Below are positions 1 to 13,030 of a DNA stretch of 64,000 nt, piece by piece. The DNA comes from Spisula solida (Eukaryota; Mollusca; Bivalvia; Venerida; Mactridae): contig OX365949.1 in the NCBI GenBank assembly GCA_947247005.1, forward strand, positions 17,921,130 to 17,985,129. The letters are read 5' to 3'. The number at the start of each line of letters is the position of its first letter. Position 1 is the first letter of the stretch. The notes under the pieces are model-generated. The model had not been told where the DNA came from. It ran no database searches and was given only the letters and a program-made list of their open reading frames with translations. Both the position numbers and the translations under genes were made by a program.

Positions 1-2288
1 CTGTTACATCTAGGTCTATTCTGTGATCGAGGTCTTTCATGGGTGGAATTTGTGGCTACGTATGTTTTGAACGAGATTTCGCTAAATCAGTTGATAGTCT
101 CTGTGGAATGTCATTTCATTTTATATGGGGCAATAGAAATCAAATGAAGAATTATGAAGCTAGTCCGAAGGGTCGGGTCAGTGCCCTAAATAGGTCCAAC
201 TTTATGCATGCTTTCGTTGTATACATGGAGTCAACTGACATATCGTGATTTACGGTGACCTCTACGAGCTATGTTTAGATTTCTAGATACTTTTACATTC
301 ACATGGCATGTACCAAATGAGTTTATGCAGTTGTTCTCAGGGCTACAAGTCAGTAATGATTAGGTATCGAAATCTAGGAAACATGCGTATATCGAGAAAG
401 CCAGGCGAAGTGTATGGTAGTCATTAAGTCTAACATTTTTATGTAAAATGTGTTTGTCTTTTGCACACGCTTCATGACAAGAACTGTTAACTTAATCTCC
501 ACTTAAATCACTATTGTTATGTTAAGATGTATGTTGTATATCAACTCAGTAAAATACGGTACATACCGTAAACGCCGCCAAAGCTTCTTCCTTTTCTACC
601 TCTTCTTCTCCTTCTTCATCTTCTGTTTCTCGAAATTCTTCTCCTTCTTCATCTTCTGTTTTTTCATCTTCCTCTTCTTCTTCATCTTATGTTACTTCAC
701 CTTCTTCTCCTTCTTCATCTTCTGTTTCTTCATCTTCTTCTCCTTCTTCATCTTCTGTTTCTCCAACTTCTTCTTCATCTTCTGTTTCCTCATCTTCTTC
801 TCCTTCTTCATCTTCTGTTTCTTCATCTTCTTCTCCTTCTTCATCTTCTGTTTCTTCATCTTCTTCTCCTTCTTCATCTTCTGTTTCTCCAACTTCTTCT
901 CCTTCTTCATCTTCTGTTTCTCCATCTTCTTCTCCTTCTTCATCTTCTGTTTCTCCAACTTCTTCTACTTCTTCGTCTTATGTTTCTTTATCTTCTTCTC
1001 CTTCTTCATCTTCTGTTTCTCCAACTTCTTCTCCTTCTTCATATTCTGTTTCTCCATCTTCTGTTTCTTCATCTTCTTCTCCTTTTTCATCTTCTGTTTC
1101 TCCATCTTCTTCTCCATCTTCTGTTTCTTCATCTTCTTCTCCTTCTTCATATTATGTTTCTTCAGCTTCTTCTCCTTCTTCATCTTCTGTTTCTTCATCT
1201 TCTTCTCCTTCATCTTCTGTTTCTTCATCTTCTGTTTATTCATCTTCTTCTAAAACATTCTCATCTTTTTCTTCCTTTTGATAGTCGTGTCGTCAAGTTG
1301 TCGCCTCGTCAAGTTGTCGCCTCGTCATGTCGTCCAATCGTCTCGTCTGCAAGCCTTGTCCGTCGTCCATTCGTCTCGTCTACAAGCCTAGTCCGTCGTC
1401 ACACCGTCTTCGGCTTTGTTGTGTCGACATGAGGGGTGAACAAGGATGGCCCTTACAGAACACCGTACCTACTTACCATGCCTGTCAGAGGTAACTCAAT
1501 AAATGTCGCGGGAGGCTTACACATAATATGTCACTGGAAAGTAATTAATTTACAGCTTCAAATTGTACAGACATTTACCATGTATGTGACAGACGGCCAA
1601 CAGGTCAACCTACAATTTACGATTTTGATGTTCCGTGAAAGAAGTCGATTAAGTTCTATATAATTATGATATATCAAAATATTGAATACAACAATACATT
1701 GTCATTGTTGTCAAAAGTACAAGATTGGCATGTACGAGTAATCATAATATTAACTCGCAGGAGTACCTACCCCCCAGTCCGATCTCTTCATTTCCTCTAT
1801 TATATTCACACACAACTTCAATCTAGCCGCTGTCAAACAACGTAGGCCCAATGTATTGTTAAACTGCGGTGGGTTGTATACCACATTCAAAGTTCGACAG
1901 ACAATGCCTTTCAAATCTTGATTGTCGGACAAAACGTTTTACGTTGATTTCATCGAAAGCTATTGACCCTGTTTTCAAATTTATTTACAAAAATAACAAA
2001 ACCCGTAGATGATTGAAGTTCGCCGACTGTTTAACATGGACACTCGCTGTTTTCTGTTGATTGAAACCGATTTTAAAGTCGCCATATGACATAAAGGATA
2101 ACATTTGTTAAAGACTACAAGTACACGAAATAGCCATACATAATATTGGCAGTCACACAAGAGACATTGTCATGGACAAATCAGGTCAAACTGCTGACTT
2201 ATTTAAATGATATATTTCACAGAGGTTTGAACTAGATTTATTGAGTTTAATTTGAAAATATTGAATGGTGGATTATCATGTGAGATTA
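1..2288. repeat. Copy A of a ~2 kb dispersed or duplicated repeat
   Basis: This stretch is repeated in the same orientation at 10041-11747. The left part (about 1-215) matches 10041-10230, and the right part (about 1432-2288) matches 10886-11747 almost base for base, ending near a shared GGTGGATTATCATGT. Between the matching arms each copy has its own polypyrimidine tract. The left end of this copy is cut by the window. Open frames inside are short or repeat-driven and no protein is recognised. It could be a non-coding transposon family or a local duplication; terminal repeats were not found. Confidence 0.8.
580..1262 (+). repeat. Polypyrimidine (CTT/CTC-rich) minisatellite
   Basis: Nearly 680 bases are almost purely C and T on the plus strand, built from degenerate units of about 30 bases that mix TTCTTCATCTTCTG with TTTCTCCAACTTCTTC. 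All frames stay open because the repeat lacks stop codons, which produces spurious Phe-, Leu- or Lys-rich frames on both strands. It is a simple-sequence expansion inside repeat copy A, not a gene. Confidence 0.9.
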
Positions 2289-4600
2289 TTAATGCAAAAC
2301 CTGGTAAAATCGATTCAAGATAGCCGATACATAGTAATTGGTTCGATCTTTGATAAATACGGCGTAGAGTTTCAGCTTTTTGTTCCACATGGACATTATG
2401 AGATTTTTGTTGCCTGTAATGCTGTCAAATCTCTACAGACTGTCGTGGATGACTGAAAGGCGATAAGCGCCGAATGAAGACATGAAAGCAACACCTGAGA
2501 ACACGTGATTATATGAACCTTTATTTGTTGACAATGTCTCATTAAAATTCTATATATGCTTATCAATATAATTATGTAGATTTCCATCGATACGTAGAAG
2601 CAAATTAGGAACATCCGGTCTCGCCATATATACAGCAACATCAGGTAGTAACAAAGACAATCGATCTTGGTAACCACATACTTTGTCAAACTCCTCATAA
2701 GGCGATGACGTCACGCGTTGTTTCTAAAACATTTAAGACCGTAGCAGTAAGGAAGTACACTGCATACGTAAGAGTTTGATACAAATATGTACTTTGTTTG
2801 CAGTTTTATACCTTCTGGTGTTTGTTATAACTGAACATTTAGGTGCTATTACATTCTGTTTTATATAAAGAATTCTTAAGATCTGACAAGGAACGATATT
2901 GTTGCCAACATTAATAGACGTATATTGTATTAGTCATTTGACTTAATTTGACACACAAATAGTTTGTAAAAATGAAAACCTTTAAAGCATGACTTTCTTC
3001 TGAGAAACTTCGCAACCACTAAATATGTCAGGGAATGGTTGTACTGTGAGTGGAATGTGGTTGGCAATTTCCGACATATGAGCGCCTGTTCATATAAAAG
3101 TAACAGTTAACTGTACTGAAACCTAATGTTACTTTGCATTTGCTATAGCTACGATACTTAGGGAATACACACTATTTATGTACATGTTATGCACGAAGAT
3201 CATAATAAAACAGACAGGGAACGCAGCACTAAACAGCAGAGAACGGGCGGCAAAAAAAGAACAACTTGCAAATTGTATGAAAGAGACCAAGGTGAAATTG
3301 ACATATCGAATCCCTAAATAAGTTTTGAAAATTACATTGTCAAGATCTATTTATTGCAAGGAACATCCAAAAAGAGCAAAATCATGCAATGTCACTCAAA
3401 GGAGGTATGACACCAAACTTAGAAATACAAATATGCACGATTCGCATACTAAAGTCAGTGCTAAACATTCAAAACACACAAAATAGTTAGTTTATAAAAC
3501 ACGTAAACCCCAGGCAGTCGAATGGTAATTTACGACAATCAACAGGGATCATGAATATTCTGAATGCTTATGAAGATCCTACGCACATCCGTTTTTGAGG
3601 AATCGATACGAAACAATTTGATTTAGTAATTCACATTATAGGTCACGATGACCTTGACCATGAACCTACTGATCTCAAAGCCATTAGGGTCATGTCACTT
3701 ACTGATAGACCTACTGGGTCTAAGTGCTCTCGTGTTGTTTAGCGAAAAATACATTGTCTACAGACCAAGTTACCAACCGGCGACAAAACGACCGAACGAC
3801 ATTTGCAAAACAAATATACCTCTCAACAAAGATGGGAGGCATTGTTATCGAAAGTTGGGCGCCAACATGGTGTTAAAATATTTGATACATACGCACTTTA
3901 TTGTTTCTTTCAAATCATATGAGTCACAATCTGTTTTCTTGTACAAATGTACTTATTACTGACAGAGATCTGTTTTCTGTTCCGAATAAATGGCATGTAC
4001 CTGACTGTGTATCATACTTAATGAAATGTTTCACTTTCAGGGTGTGATACGTACTGCATGATGTATACAAGGCGGACATGGGAGGGAATGGCAAATTATG
4101 TTCAAATTGAGCCGACAGTAACAGACACTGGAGTATTAGACATTAATCAAATAAAGCAAGTCTCTGGTATCGTCTGCTGACCAATAGATTTACAATTGTA
4201 CTCTGTTTAATCGTCTGTAAAAGTTCATCCATTAGAAAGAAGTTATGTTCTCCATTATAGTGTACGTTCACGAAGACGACGAGGGAATTCAGATGGTTAC
4301 AGTCGTAAGAGGTTTATTTATCTGATAGAATGTACCGGAAGTAGGTCTATTGTACCGGAAGTATGTCCGAGACAGTGGAAACGTGATGTTGAATGTAATC
4401 GGCCATCCTTCATCTCTGCTGCGTATTAATTTAGTTTGCGCCTATCGTAAGGTATGTTTGTGTACCGTAAAACATCTTGTGATTTGTTTAGCGAAAAAAA
4501 ATAAACATAATCTATTTATCATTGCGAATAATTTTAAAAGTATTTTTTGACAATATAAACTCAACGAGAATACAATCATGGAAATGGAATCAGTATATCT
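2289..4600. other. Intergenic, no supportable gene
   Basis: AT-rich sequence with only short open frames (about 100 codons or fewer) that show no recognisable domain. A short duplication of TGTACCGGAAGTA lies around 4331-4362, followed by the small transposon at 4601. Confidence 0.6.
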
Positions 4601-4832
4601 GGCCCCTATCTCACGAAGCGTCTCAGTTTGAAAAAAATCTCATCTCAAATTTGGCATGTGTCCTTGGTGTAATTTCCATGTTAGACTGGACCCAAAATTG
4701 GTAGCACAAAAAGAGATACACTATTTTGAGTTTATAACAAGAAAGTTTCAAGATCTTAAACAGACTCAGATTAAAGCAAAATCTCAATTAGACATGAGAT
4801 TTCTTACCGAGATGCTTCGGGAGATCGGAGCC
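4601..4832. mobile_element. Small non-autonomous DNA transposon (MITE), family 1
   Basis: The left end starts GGCCCCTATCTCACGAAGCG and the right end, reverse-complemented, starts GGCTCCGATCTCCCGAAGCA, so the element has imperfect terminal inverted repeats of about 25 bases. A second member with the same ends lies at 58411-58647. There is no coding capacity; the superfamily was not determined. Confidence 0.7.
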
Positions 4833-6139
4833 GGAAGAACCCTTTTAAAGGCGAGCTCTATGTAGCATTCTATATTTAATTGATCGGAAGGTAACAGAAT
4901 AAAGGCGTTCGATAACACTATATGCTTATGCAACGGCCTACTGATGTAAGAAATCGTAAATTGCATACAAATGTCTCATACTTCGAGATTATACAATCTG
5001 CAAAATGGCCACGCATTGGCAATATATCTGGAATAGGTCCCTTGTAATAGCACTGACAGTATGTGGACCAATCACATGACCTCTCCTTAACATACTTTTA
5101 AATTTTAGTCACGTTGTTTGGTGACAATTTTCGAATGGCTATAACGGTAGCCTCCGTTTTGGTGTTTCCATTCTTAGTTATATCTTCATGAACACGTTTG
5201 GGGGCTAATGGTGCATGCGTCCCTTTTACAATTATTGACCTTTTATCGGGTGATTGCTTGCAAGATGTCACCTTTCATTTCCATGGATATATCACTGAAA
5301 CATACGCTCTCAACAAAGTTCAAGATTCTAACATTTGTTAATTACACTAAAATAGCAATTAAAGAAATATGTCTGGAGTTGGTCATCCAGTGCCAGACTT
5401 CAAAGACAAAAGTGAAAATGCGTATAACTCGAATTGACGGTTGTAGCATTTACAATACAGCTTGGTATCGATCTTTCATTCAAGACAGCAGTAATAAGCT
5501 AGAAAAAGATATGTTTTGTTCAACATTTTAATTACTATTAGATTACCTTCCAGTACATGTTTTCCGACATATTGTAAAATCCCTTTTTTCGGAGGTATTA
5601 AATTTCGTGTATTTTTGTAAAAATGCGATTTTGTGGGATGGTAAATTCGTGGACTGCGCAACTTGGAAGGATACAACCTTGTTTTGTAATCGGAATGTCA
5701 ATTGTCAATCAATCGTTTGGATTAAATTTCATGGAAAAGTCATGATATCAGTTCTTACAATGGCGATGAACCTTTAATGTATGCGACCTAAAACGTCAGA
5801 AATAGTTTTGAAAGTGCAGTATGTTTGTCGAAACTATTTCAAAACTTCATTTCTAAAATGATAAATACATTTAGTGCATAATTAAACTGTCTGATTTTGC
5901 GACCATCGTGCGACAACAAAAGTGTCATAGCATGACTATGAATTAAATTAAAACCAGGTTAACGTATAAGTTGTGCATTAATAACAATGCAGATCCAAAA
6001 TTATCCCATGCAACATCGTTAATGACACGCTGTTTCTTTTTTTGGGATTTCTTTTGGCGTTCGACTTAGACAATCGTATATGCATGACCCTCTGGTAATT
6101 GGCCCATAACATCCGATGAAAGAGACAGTAAGTTTGCGC
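4833..6139. other. Intergenic, nothing recognised
   Basis: AT-rich sequence. The longest frame (5208-5531, 107 codons) has no recognisable domain and no flanking support, so it is not called. Confidence 0.55.
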
Positions 6140-6364
6140 GATACAAGGAATCCGGGTGCGCTATTAGCTCTGGTCGAATACACTTATTGATTATTTAACG
6201 TTCTCGGTGCATGCACCGATACACGCAAGACTACCCCTGGGTTGCAAACCCGTTCATCTCTAGTAGGGTATGAAACACTGAAAAGCGTTTCAGAAATGAC
6301 CAGACTTGAACCATTGAACTCTCGATCCATTGAAAGCGTTAACCACTCGACCACTGTGCCACCC
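6140..6364 (-). repeat. tRNA-derived SINE, copy 1
   Basis: Read on the minus strand, the head resembles a tRNA: GTGGTCGAGTGGTTAACGC (A box) followed about 35 bases later by ATGGTTCAAGTCTGG (B box). The body contains GTCATTTCTGAAACGC and the tail, at the low-coordinate end, contains the complement of GATACAAGGAATCCGGGTG. Body and tail are shared with the SINE at 7418-7647, which defines one family. Confidence 0.75.
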
Positions 6365-7417
6365 AAATTAATTTGGGATACAATCCGGCATAGGGAGAAT
6401 ACCAAGTCAAGACAAACAACAATCATCTAGCAACCAAAGCAGACGCGCTGTCTCAAGGGATTTATCAGGATGAGTCAGAATATCATCTGTCGTAAATCTT
6501 GCACCGCAACAAATTATTTATGTCCATTAAAATGTTAAATTCCAAATATCAATTGAATGAAGTTTGATTAACAACTTATACAAACATTTTGCTGTCTCTG
6601 TGTCGACCATCACGCTGTTCCAATGACGTTGAAACAATATCTTTGAAGAGCAATTGTGAAAACAAATCAAATATTCAAACTAAAGATTTATTAATAATTG
6701 ACAGAACTTTTTCATGTTTTAAGTAACTTGTCATCGGTAGCGATAGGTTCGATATTGTAAATTTGTTAAATTTGAATATTTGAAAGAAACATTAAAGTTT
6801 AAGTGCTTGACGTACTCATTTAAGGAATTATAATCTTGAGTACTGTTGAACCAACAGTGATTAAACTGTGATTAAATTTAAAAATGCAATATAAATTTTA
6901 AAGTGTCCCCTACCACAACCATATCAAACAAGTTTGTTTAATTACAGTGAAAGTGAAATAGGCCACTAAAACTATGTAATTGCAAAATCGCCAATATTTT
7001 AATTCAAGTCAATCCTTTCTTTGATATAAGGAATAATTTCAGTCAGCTTTTCCATGCGTTTTTCAAACGTTATTTAACTTATTAAAATTGAGTAAGTGTA
7101 AATTAAACATTAATATTATGACAAAACTGTTTAATAGAAGTACACCAAATTTTACACAAAAGAAGACTATAGTTTGACGCGAAAAACTCCCGAAAACACA
7201 AATACGAGGGACGTTTTTAAAGTTCCAGGATAAGTGCTCCATAGTGTTTGTCGTGTGTTCAAATTACATCGTATATGCATGTAGTTGCATTTCTGTTCGA
7301 ACATGTGTATGTGTAATTATTTAAGCCTTTCTGTCAAAGATAATCCATGAAAATGTAAGCACTCCAATGGGGTCCTGTGTTTTTGCTGAAGGGAAAGCGA
7401 GTAGAAGAAACGTTGTG
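6365..7417. other. Intergenic; possible mariner end near 7204
   Basis: AT-rich sequence without a gene. Around 7204-7230, ACGAGGGACGTTTTTAAAGT resembles the outer end of mariner-type transposons, but no transposase or opposite end was found nearby. Confidence 0.4.
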
Positions 7418-7647
7418 ATACAAGGAATCCGGGTGCTTTACCCTATCTCGTTCCGAATAGACTCCGGTGTATAGCACCGATCAGTCACGAGAGACTACCT
7501 CTAGATTTCCAACCAGTGCATCTCTAGCTGGGTGGGAAACATTGAAACGCGTTTGAGAAATGACCAAGTGTCCCGGTCGAGATTCGAACCAGGTACCTCT
7601 CGATCAGTAGTCAAGTGCGTTATCCACTAGATCACCATGTCACCCTC
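7418..7647 (-). repeat. tRNA-derived SINE, copy 2
   Basis: On the minus strand the head reads GACATGGTGATCTAGTGGAT (A box region) and then CTGGTTCGAATCTCGACC (B box). It shares the body and the GATACAAGGAATCCGGGTG tail with the copy at 6140-6364 and lies in the same orientation about 1.05 kb away. Confidence 0.8.
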
Positions 7648-10040
7648 ATATAAGACGCCGTGACTTACAAGTACGAGTGTCTTAGTATAACATAGTAATA
7701 TAAGTATTGTCCGTAAATAACGTTATCTTACGATCAAAAAATGGGTAAACGATGAACTACAAGTATGCAAGTTACAGATTACTTTTTCTGGCCTAAGACG
7801 AGTCGAGTTAATATTTCATCAACAGTATCAAAGTACTAAACTGCACCTGAATGGACAGCAAGGGAGATCGTTGAAATAACACATGTTGCTAATAATCAAC
7901 TGTATGTGTAACAATATCTGTCTCAATTCACATCATTAAATTCAATTACATGTTATAACAACCCAGTATGCACTTTGCTGCTGCCGTTTTATTGCTTGAA
8001 ACAGTTCAAATATTTAAAACCTTGTCGTTTGGAGCGTTCATACATCACAATGCTTTTGACGCTGGAACAAGTACTGACTGAGAACACGATTAAACTACAA
8101 GATATCCTGTTAGAACACGTGTATCGTCTCAATGTTATAGCTACATTTTTTATTTAAATAGATGGGGGAGAAAAACAGTTGTATACTTTGTTCAGGTTCA
8201 GAAAACATTTGTTGATGTTAGACACATAATGTGAAACTGAAGTATTTATTTGATATTAAATGTTTTAAATGTTTTGTGAACCACACAGATAGACAGTCAC
8301 ACCTTAATTAACATAAATGATAAAAACTTGAACCAGACTGAGTTGATTTGAAACGTTTGTCACGTGATTGGTTTTAAAAGCCTATATATAATATTCCCCA
8401 TCACATGGAGACTACCTAGTCATATCATCCTTGTACAAATCGGGCTAGATTTTGAATACTTTTACGTGGTAGATGCTTGCCTTTAATCACATGATGCTGC
8501 AGTAACAAACTAGTCATCACCATACCTTTCTTGTACCGTACCACGTGGTATACATGTGACGACATGATGTTGCAGTAACAACTAGTCCTAGTCGTACCTT
8601 TCTTATACCATGTGGAAGATCACTAAGCTGTGCTGGTTCCTCCAAGTGGCAATTATAACCACGTGCAACTTACATATATAATGGATAGCTCGCTACTTTA
8701 ACTGATTGTAAACAATGTCAACAGAATATCGAGCTAATAAAATCTTATCAACCGATTGATTTGAGTTTGTCAGGCAAACCTATGAAGATTATTGAAACAG
8801 TATGATGAATAGAAGCTGGAATGAGTATCGTAGTTAATTAATATCTTAAATATTAGAGTTATTTATGCCGTGCCAAGAGAAAATATTCCTCAAATGTCAT
8901 CCTTGAAAAACCAAGGTTCTGTATGGGAATCGATAAAGTGACATGTGTTTATTATGTTGTTTTGCATTAAAACTGATCTGAGTTTGGTACAACAAGGGAC
9001 CTAACTCAATATCGTCAAGGAATAATTCTTAATATTCCAATTAAATACGTTTTAACGTGGCACTATACATTCCGACCTTATACCAACTACATATGTTGAC
9101 AAGGTCAACCCAAAAAAAGCGATAGGGGCTCGACAGGTGAACACGCAACAATTTAATATAACATGTAAACAAAAAACATTCCTTAGCTTAATTACATACG
9201 TATGAAAAATAAGCTTAGATTAGTAAGGAATTGTTTTGGAAATCATCATTTTCATTGTTGTATGTCCATGTGTCCAACCCTTTTGCCAAAAACATTTTCA
9301 CAATGTGCTGACCTAGGCTACGTGTATACAAGTAATCGTAATAACCGATGTAATGGAATTTTCAAATTCCTGCGATGTGTGATATCTAGGCCTACTTGCT
9401 CTGTAGTATGGGAGGTCCAGATGTTGCCGTATCAATCAGTAACTCTCTATTATAAAATATAACAATACGTGTGAAATAAAATACGTACTAAAACATTGGG
9501 TATCTAATCCTTTCACACATATTCACCTTTTTTATTCGGTATAAAGTTTCCAACTTTGCTTAAGGGTATCAATTGGCTTAAGGTCGATTTATGTCCTCAT
9601 GTTATGCTAAATGTTGGTGTTAACTGTATTATCATCTACTATTAAACAACTTGGGTGTTTCTGCTTTATACTTGTTGGTGAATCTTATATTATCAGTTAT
9701 GGTTTAAATTAGGTTGTCTTGTGCGTAAAATATGCACGTGTCAGCTTTAGTTATTCTTTATAATTGTAAAAATATATGATGTTTGTATAAATTATCCCTA
9801 TTAATGCCCTGTCTGTACAGGGCAATAAATACAGATATTTCACTGATGTAAACATTGTTTATTTATTTTTAAATAATGCTGGAAACTATGTTTGGGTTTC
9901 ACCAACAATAGCGAGGCCCTAAAGAAACACAACTACAATTGAAGAACAGAACTTGACTAATGGTCTCATGCATTTTTATTTACCTCATACTTGTGTTGTA
10001 AAGTTCTTGTCAGTGGGTTGAAAATATGGAAGCCTGGCTG
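7648..10040. other. Intergenic, short local duplication only
   Basis: No supportable gene. Around 8440-8625 a segment of about 85 bases is imperfectly repeated (CATGATGCTGCAGTAACAAA versus CATGATGTTGCAGTAACAA, with nearby matching CTTTCTTGTACC and CTTTCTTATACC). Near 9807-9830, GCCCTGT-CTGT-ACAGGGC forms a short perfect hairpin directly before AATAAA. This resembles the 3' end of a retroelement or an old transcript, but no body was recognised. Confidence 0.5.
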
Positions 10041-10236
10041 TAACATTGAGATCCGTTCTGTGATCGTGGTCTTTCTATCGTGAAATGTGGCTACATAGGC
10101 TTTAAACGAGATTTCGCTAAATCAGTTGACAGTCTCTGTGGAATTGTATTTCATTGTATACAGGGCAATAGAAATTAAATGAAGGATTATTAAGCTAGAC
10201 GGATGGGTCGGGCCAGTGCCCTCAATACATTCAAAC

Positions 10237-10320
10237 GATTTAAAAACGCACCACCTATGAAATACAATGTAAAATGTTTACAAAATTCAGTTATATTTTA
10301 TACTAGTGCGTTTTTAAATC
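10237..10320. mobile_element. 84-bp perfect-TIR insert in repeat copy B
   Basis: A perfect 15-base inverted repeat (GATTTAAAAACGCAC at 10237-10251, complement at 10306-10320) encloses 54 bases. Copy A has no equivalent, so it is either a very small transposon derivative or a hairpin-forming insertion. No target-site duplication is clear. Confidence 0.55.
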
Positions 10321-10357
10321 TGTTGAGTGTTGGTCCAAGAGCATGCCTGTTATCGTT

Positions 10358-10782
10358 ATTCTACTACTTCATCTTCTTCGTTCTTCTTCTTCTACTACCT
10401 CGTCTTCTTTTCCGCCTCTTCTACTACTTCGTCTTCTTTTCCGCCTCTTCTACTACTTCGTCTTCTTTTCCGCCTCTTCTACTACTTCGTCTTCTTTTCC
10501 GCCTCTTCTACTTCTTCGTCTTCTTCTTTCATCTTCTGCGACTACTTTGTCTTCTTCGGTGCCTGTTCTACTACTACTGCGTCTTATTCTTTTCTTCCTC
10601 TCCTGCTGCTTCTAATACCTCTTCTTCTTCAACAACTGCTTCTTCTCCCTTTTTTTCTTCTATTATTACTTCTACGTCTTCTTCTCTTTCTTTTATTCTT
10701 CTATTATTATTTCTTCTTCTTTTTATTCTTCTTCTCCTTCTTCTAAAACTTTTACTTCTATGCCTCTTCTTTTTCTTCCTAG
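10358..10782 (+). repeat. Polypyrimidine minisatellite in copy B
   Basis: About 425 bases of CT-rich sequence with a TCTTCTTTTCCGCCTCTTCT-type unit repeated several times, degrading into TTCTTCTATTATT motifs. It occupies the place of the tract at 580-1262 in copy A but has a different unit, so the two tracts expanded independently after the copies separated. Long open frames here are artefacts of composition. Confidence 0.85.
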
Positions 10783-11849
10783 GGATAGTCATATCGACAA
10801 GTTGTCGCCTCGACCAATCGACCAATCGTTCCGTTTTCAAATCGTTGCCTCGTCCGTCGTTTCACCGTCTCTTTGTTGTGTGGACCTGAGGGGCGAACAA
10901 GGATAGCCCTTCCAGGACACCGTACCTATTTACCATGCCTGTCAGAGGTAACTCAATAAATGTCGCGGGAGGCTTACACATAATATGTCACTGGAAAGTA
11001 ATTAATTTACAGCTTCAAATTGTACAGATATTTACCATGTATGTGACAGACGGCCAACAGGTTACCCTACAATTTCCTATTTAGACGTTCCGTGAATGAA
11101 GTCAATTAAATTCTATATAATTATAATATATCAAAATATTGAATACAACATTATATTGTCATTGTTGTCAAAAGTACAAGATTGACATGTACGAGTAATC
11201 ATAATATTAACTCGCAGGAGTACCTACCCCTTGTCCGATCTCTTCATTTCCTCTATTGTATTCACACACAACTTCAATCTAGCCGCTATCAAACAACGTA
11301 GACCCAATGTATTGTTAACCTACGGTGGGTTGTATACCACATTCAAGGTTCGACAGACAATGCCTTTCAAATCTTGATTGTCGGACAAAACGTTTTACGT
11401 TGATTTCATCGAAAGCTATTGACCCTGTTTTCAAATTTGTTTACAAAAATAACAAAACCCGTAGATGATTGAAGTTCGCCGACTGTTTAACATGGACACT
11501 CGCTGTTTTCTTTTGATTGAAACCGATTTTAAAGTCACCATATGACATAAAGGATAACATTAATTTTGTTGAAGACTACAAGTACACGAAATCGCCATAC
11601 ATAATATTGGCAGTCGAACAGGAGACATTGTCATGCACAAATCGGGTCAAACTGCTGACATATTTAAATGATATGTTTCACAGAGATTTGAACTAGATTT
11701 ATTGAGTTTTAATTAGAAAATATTGGATGGTGGATTATCATGTTAGAGTATTATTGTTTATTATTTGCTATCAATGGATTATGGTGAAAATAACAGTGAA
11801 AATAACAGTGAAATTACCACTTTGTTATTTTCACTATTTTCACTGTTTT

Positions 11850-12865
11850 AGAAGCTGGTTCCAGTATCATGTAGAAAAAGAAACGTAACGTCAAAGCAAA
11901 TAATAAAATTCGATACACCAAAATCAACAAATATCCTCTATATAATATAATGATGTTTTGTTCCATAGGTGATACGGTCGCAACATAGCATGTATGTATG
12001 TACGGATTGAATGGCAACATTGTAATAATGTATTGTTCTTGTGACGTGCAATTGTCATTGCATTAAACTCACTACGCAGTAAGCTCATCTATTACAAAGG
12101 TATATGATTCTGATATCGGTATGCTCGAGCCAACTCATAATGCTGTAAACGATGTACAAGCTGGTCGTGGTATAGGTCCTATGCCCTTTCATTTGAATGC
12201 CTCATATGAAGCTTTTCTAACCATGGTCATGAGTAAGTCTTTTAACACCGAAAAGCAATTCTCACGCCCTGTGTGGCCATCTGTATTGGACGAACGAAGC
12301 ACCAGTTGAGTCTGCCATAATCACTTATCATCATTTTACACCATTACCACCTAGCGTATTTTCGCGTTTTGTTTATACACGCTCAATTTGGATAAGATTA
12401 CATTGTTACGAAGCCAAAAAATGAGTTATTTTGGTAATATGTGTAAAAGAAAATACTCGCGGAAACTAATTATTTTACGACCGATGATTATAAACATTGA
12501 TAATGGAATTATAAGTGCTGAAAAACAAAATGTTTATTTGTGTATCATAAATACCTTAGTGATAGATTAAACTGAAGGAACAATGGCGTGTACGGCTCGT
12601 AAAACAGTATATCAGATATAACTAATATTTATGATTATTTTTTATATAATAACGATAAATTAAAACAATTGTTACCTTGGCATGGTATGTACATACCAAA
12701 CAACATTTGGCCAGGTATCCAAGAGTATTCCTGCTTATCCGTCATCCGATCAGATTTCTAATTTTAACCTCAGTCAAATTATGCTTACAATACAATAACG
12801 AAAACACACTTACGATGGTTAATTAGTGCCTGGCCAAATGTTACACCGGTAAACGGTGTTGGAAG
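11850..12865. other. Intergenic, nothing recognised
   Basis: Only short open frames without recognisable domains. Confidence 0.5.
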
Positions 12866-13030
12866 TGGTTGCCTAGAGGTAGGGCGAACGCTTTGGGGTC
12901 GAGGGATCCCGGGTCCGATCCCCGTCTGTATCAATGCTAAATTTCTTTGAGCAAGAAACACTCGCACTGCTCCACTCGACCAAGGTGCGAATTGGTATTT
13001 GTGAGGGCGGTGCCTTGTTCGATATTCCTG
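12866..13030 (+). repeat. tRNA-derived SINE head and body
   Basis: GTTGCCTAGAGGTAGGGCG resembles a tRNA A box and GGGTCCGATCCCCG, about 35 bases downstream, resembles the B box. The following body (AATTTCTTTGAGCAAGAAAC) is not tRNA-like. A minus-strand open frame crosses the element but is not a gene. Confidence 0.6.

Larger units (their letters stand above)
10041..11747. repeat. Copy B of the ~2 kb repeat
   Basis: Direct-orientation match to copy A (1-2288). The right arm (10886-11747) differs from copy A by scattered substitutions and a few small indels. The interior differs: copy B has an 84-base inverted-repeat insert at 10237-10320 and a different polypyrimidine tract. A small element with tandem AACAGTGAAAAT motifs follows the right end (about 11785-11850). 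Confidence 0.8.

Noticed and set aside
519..1432. Frames of about 245 codons rich in Phe/Ser or Leu/His
   Set aside because: Polypyrimidine composition, not coding sequence; overlapping frames on both strands are open simultaneously.
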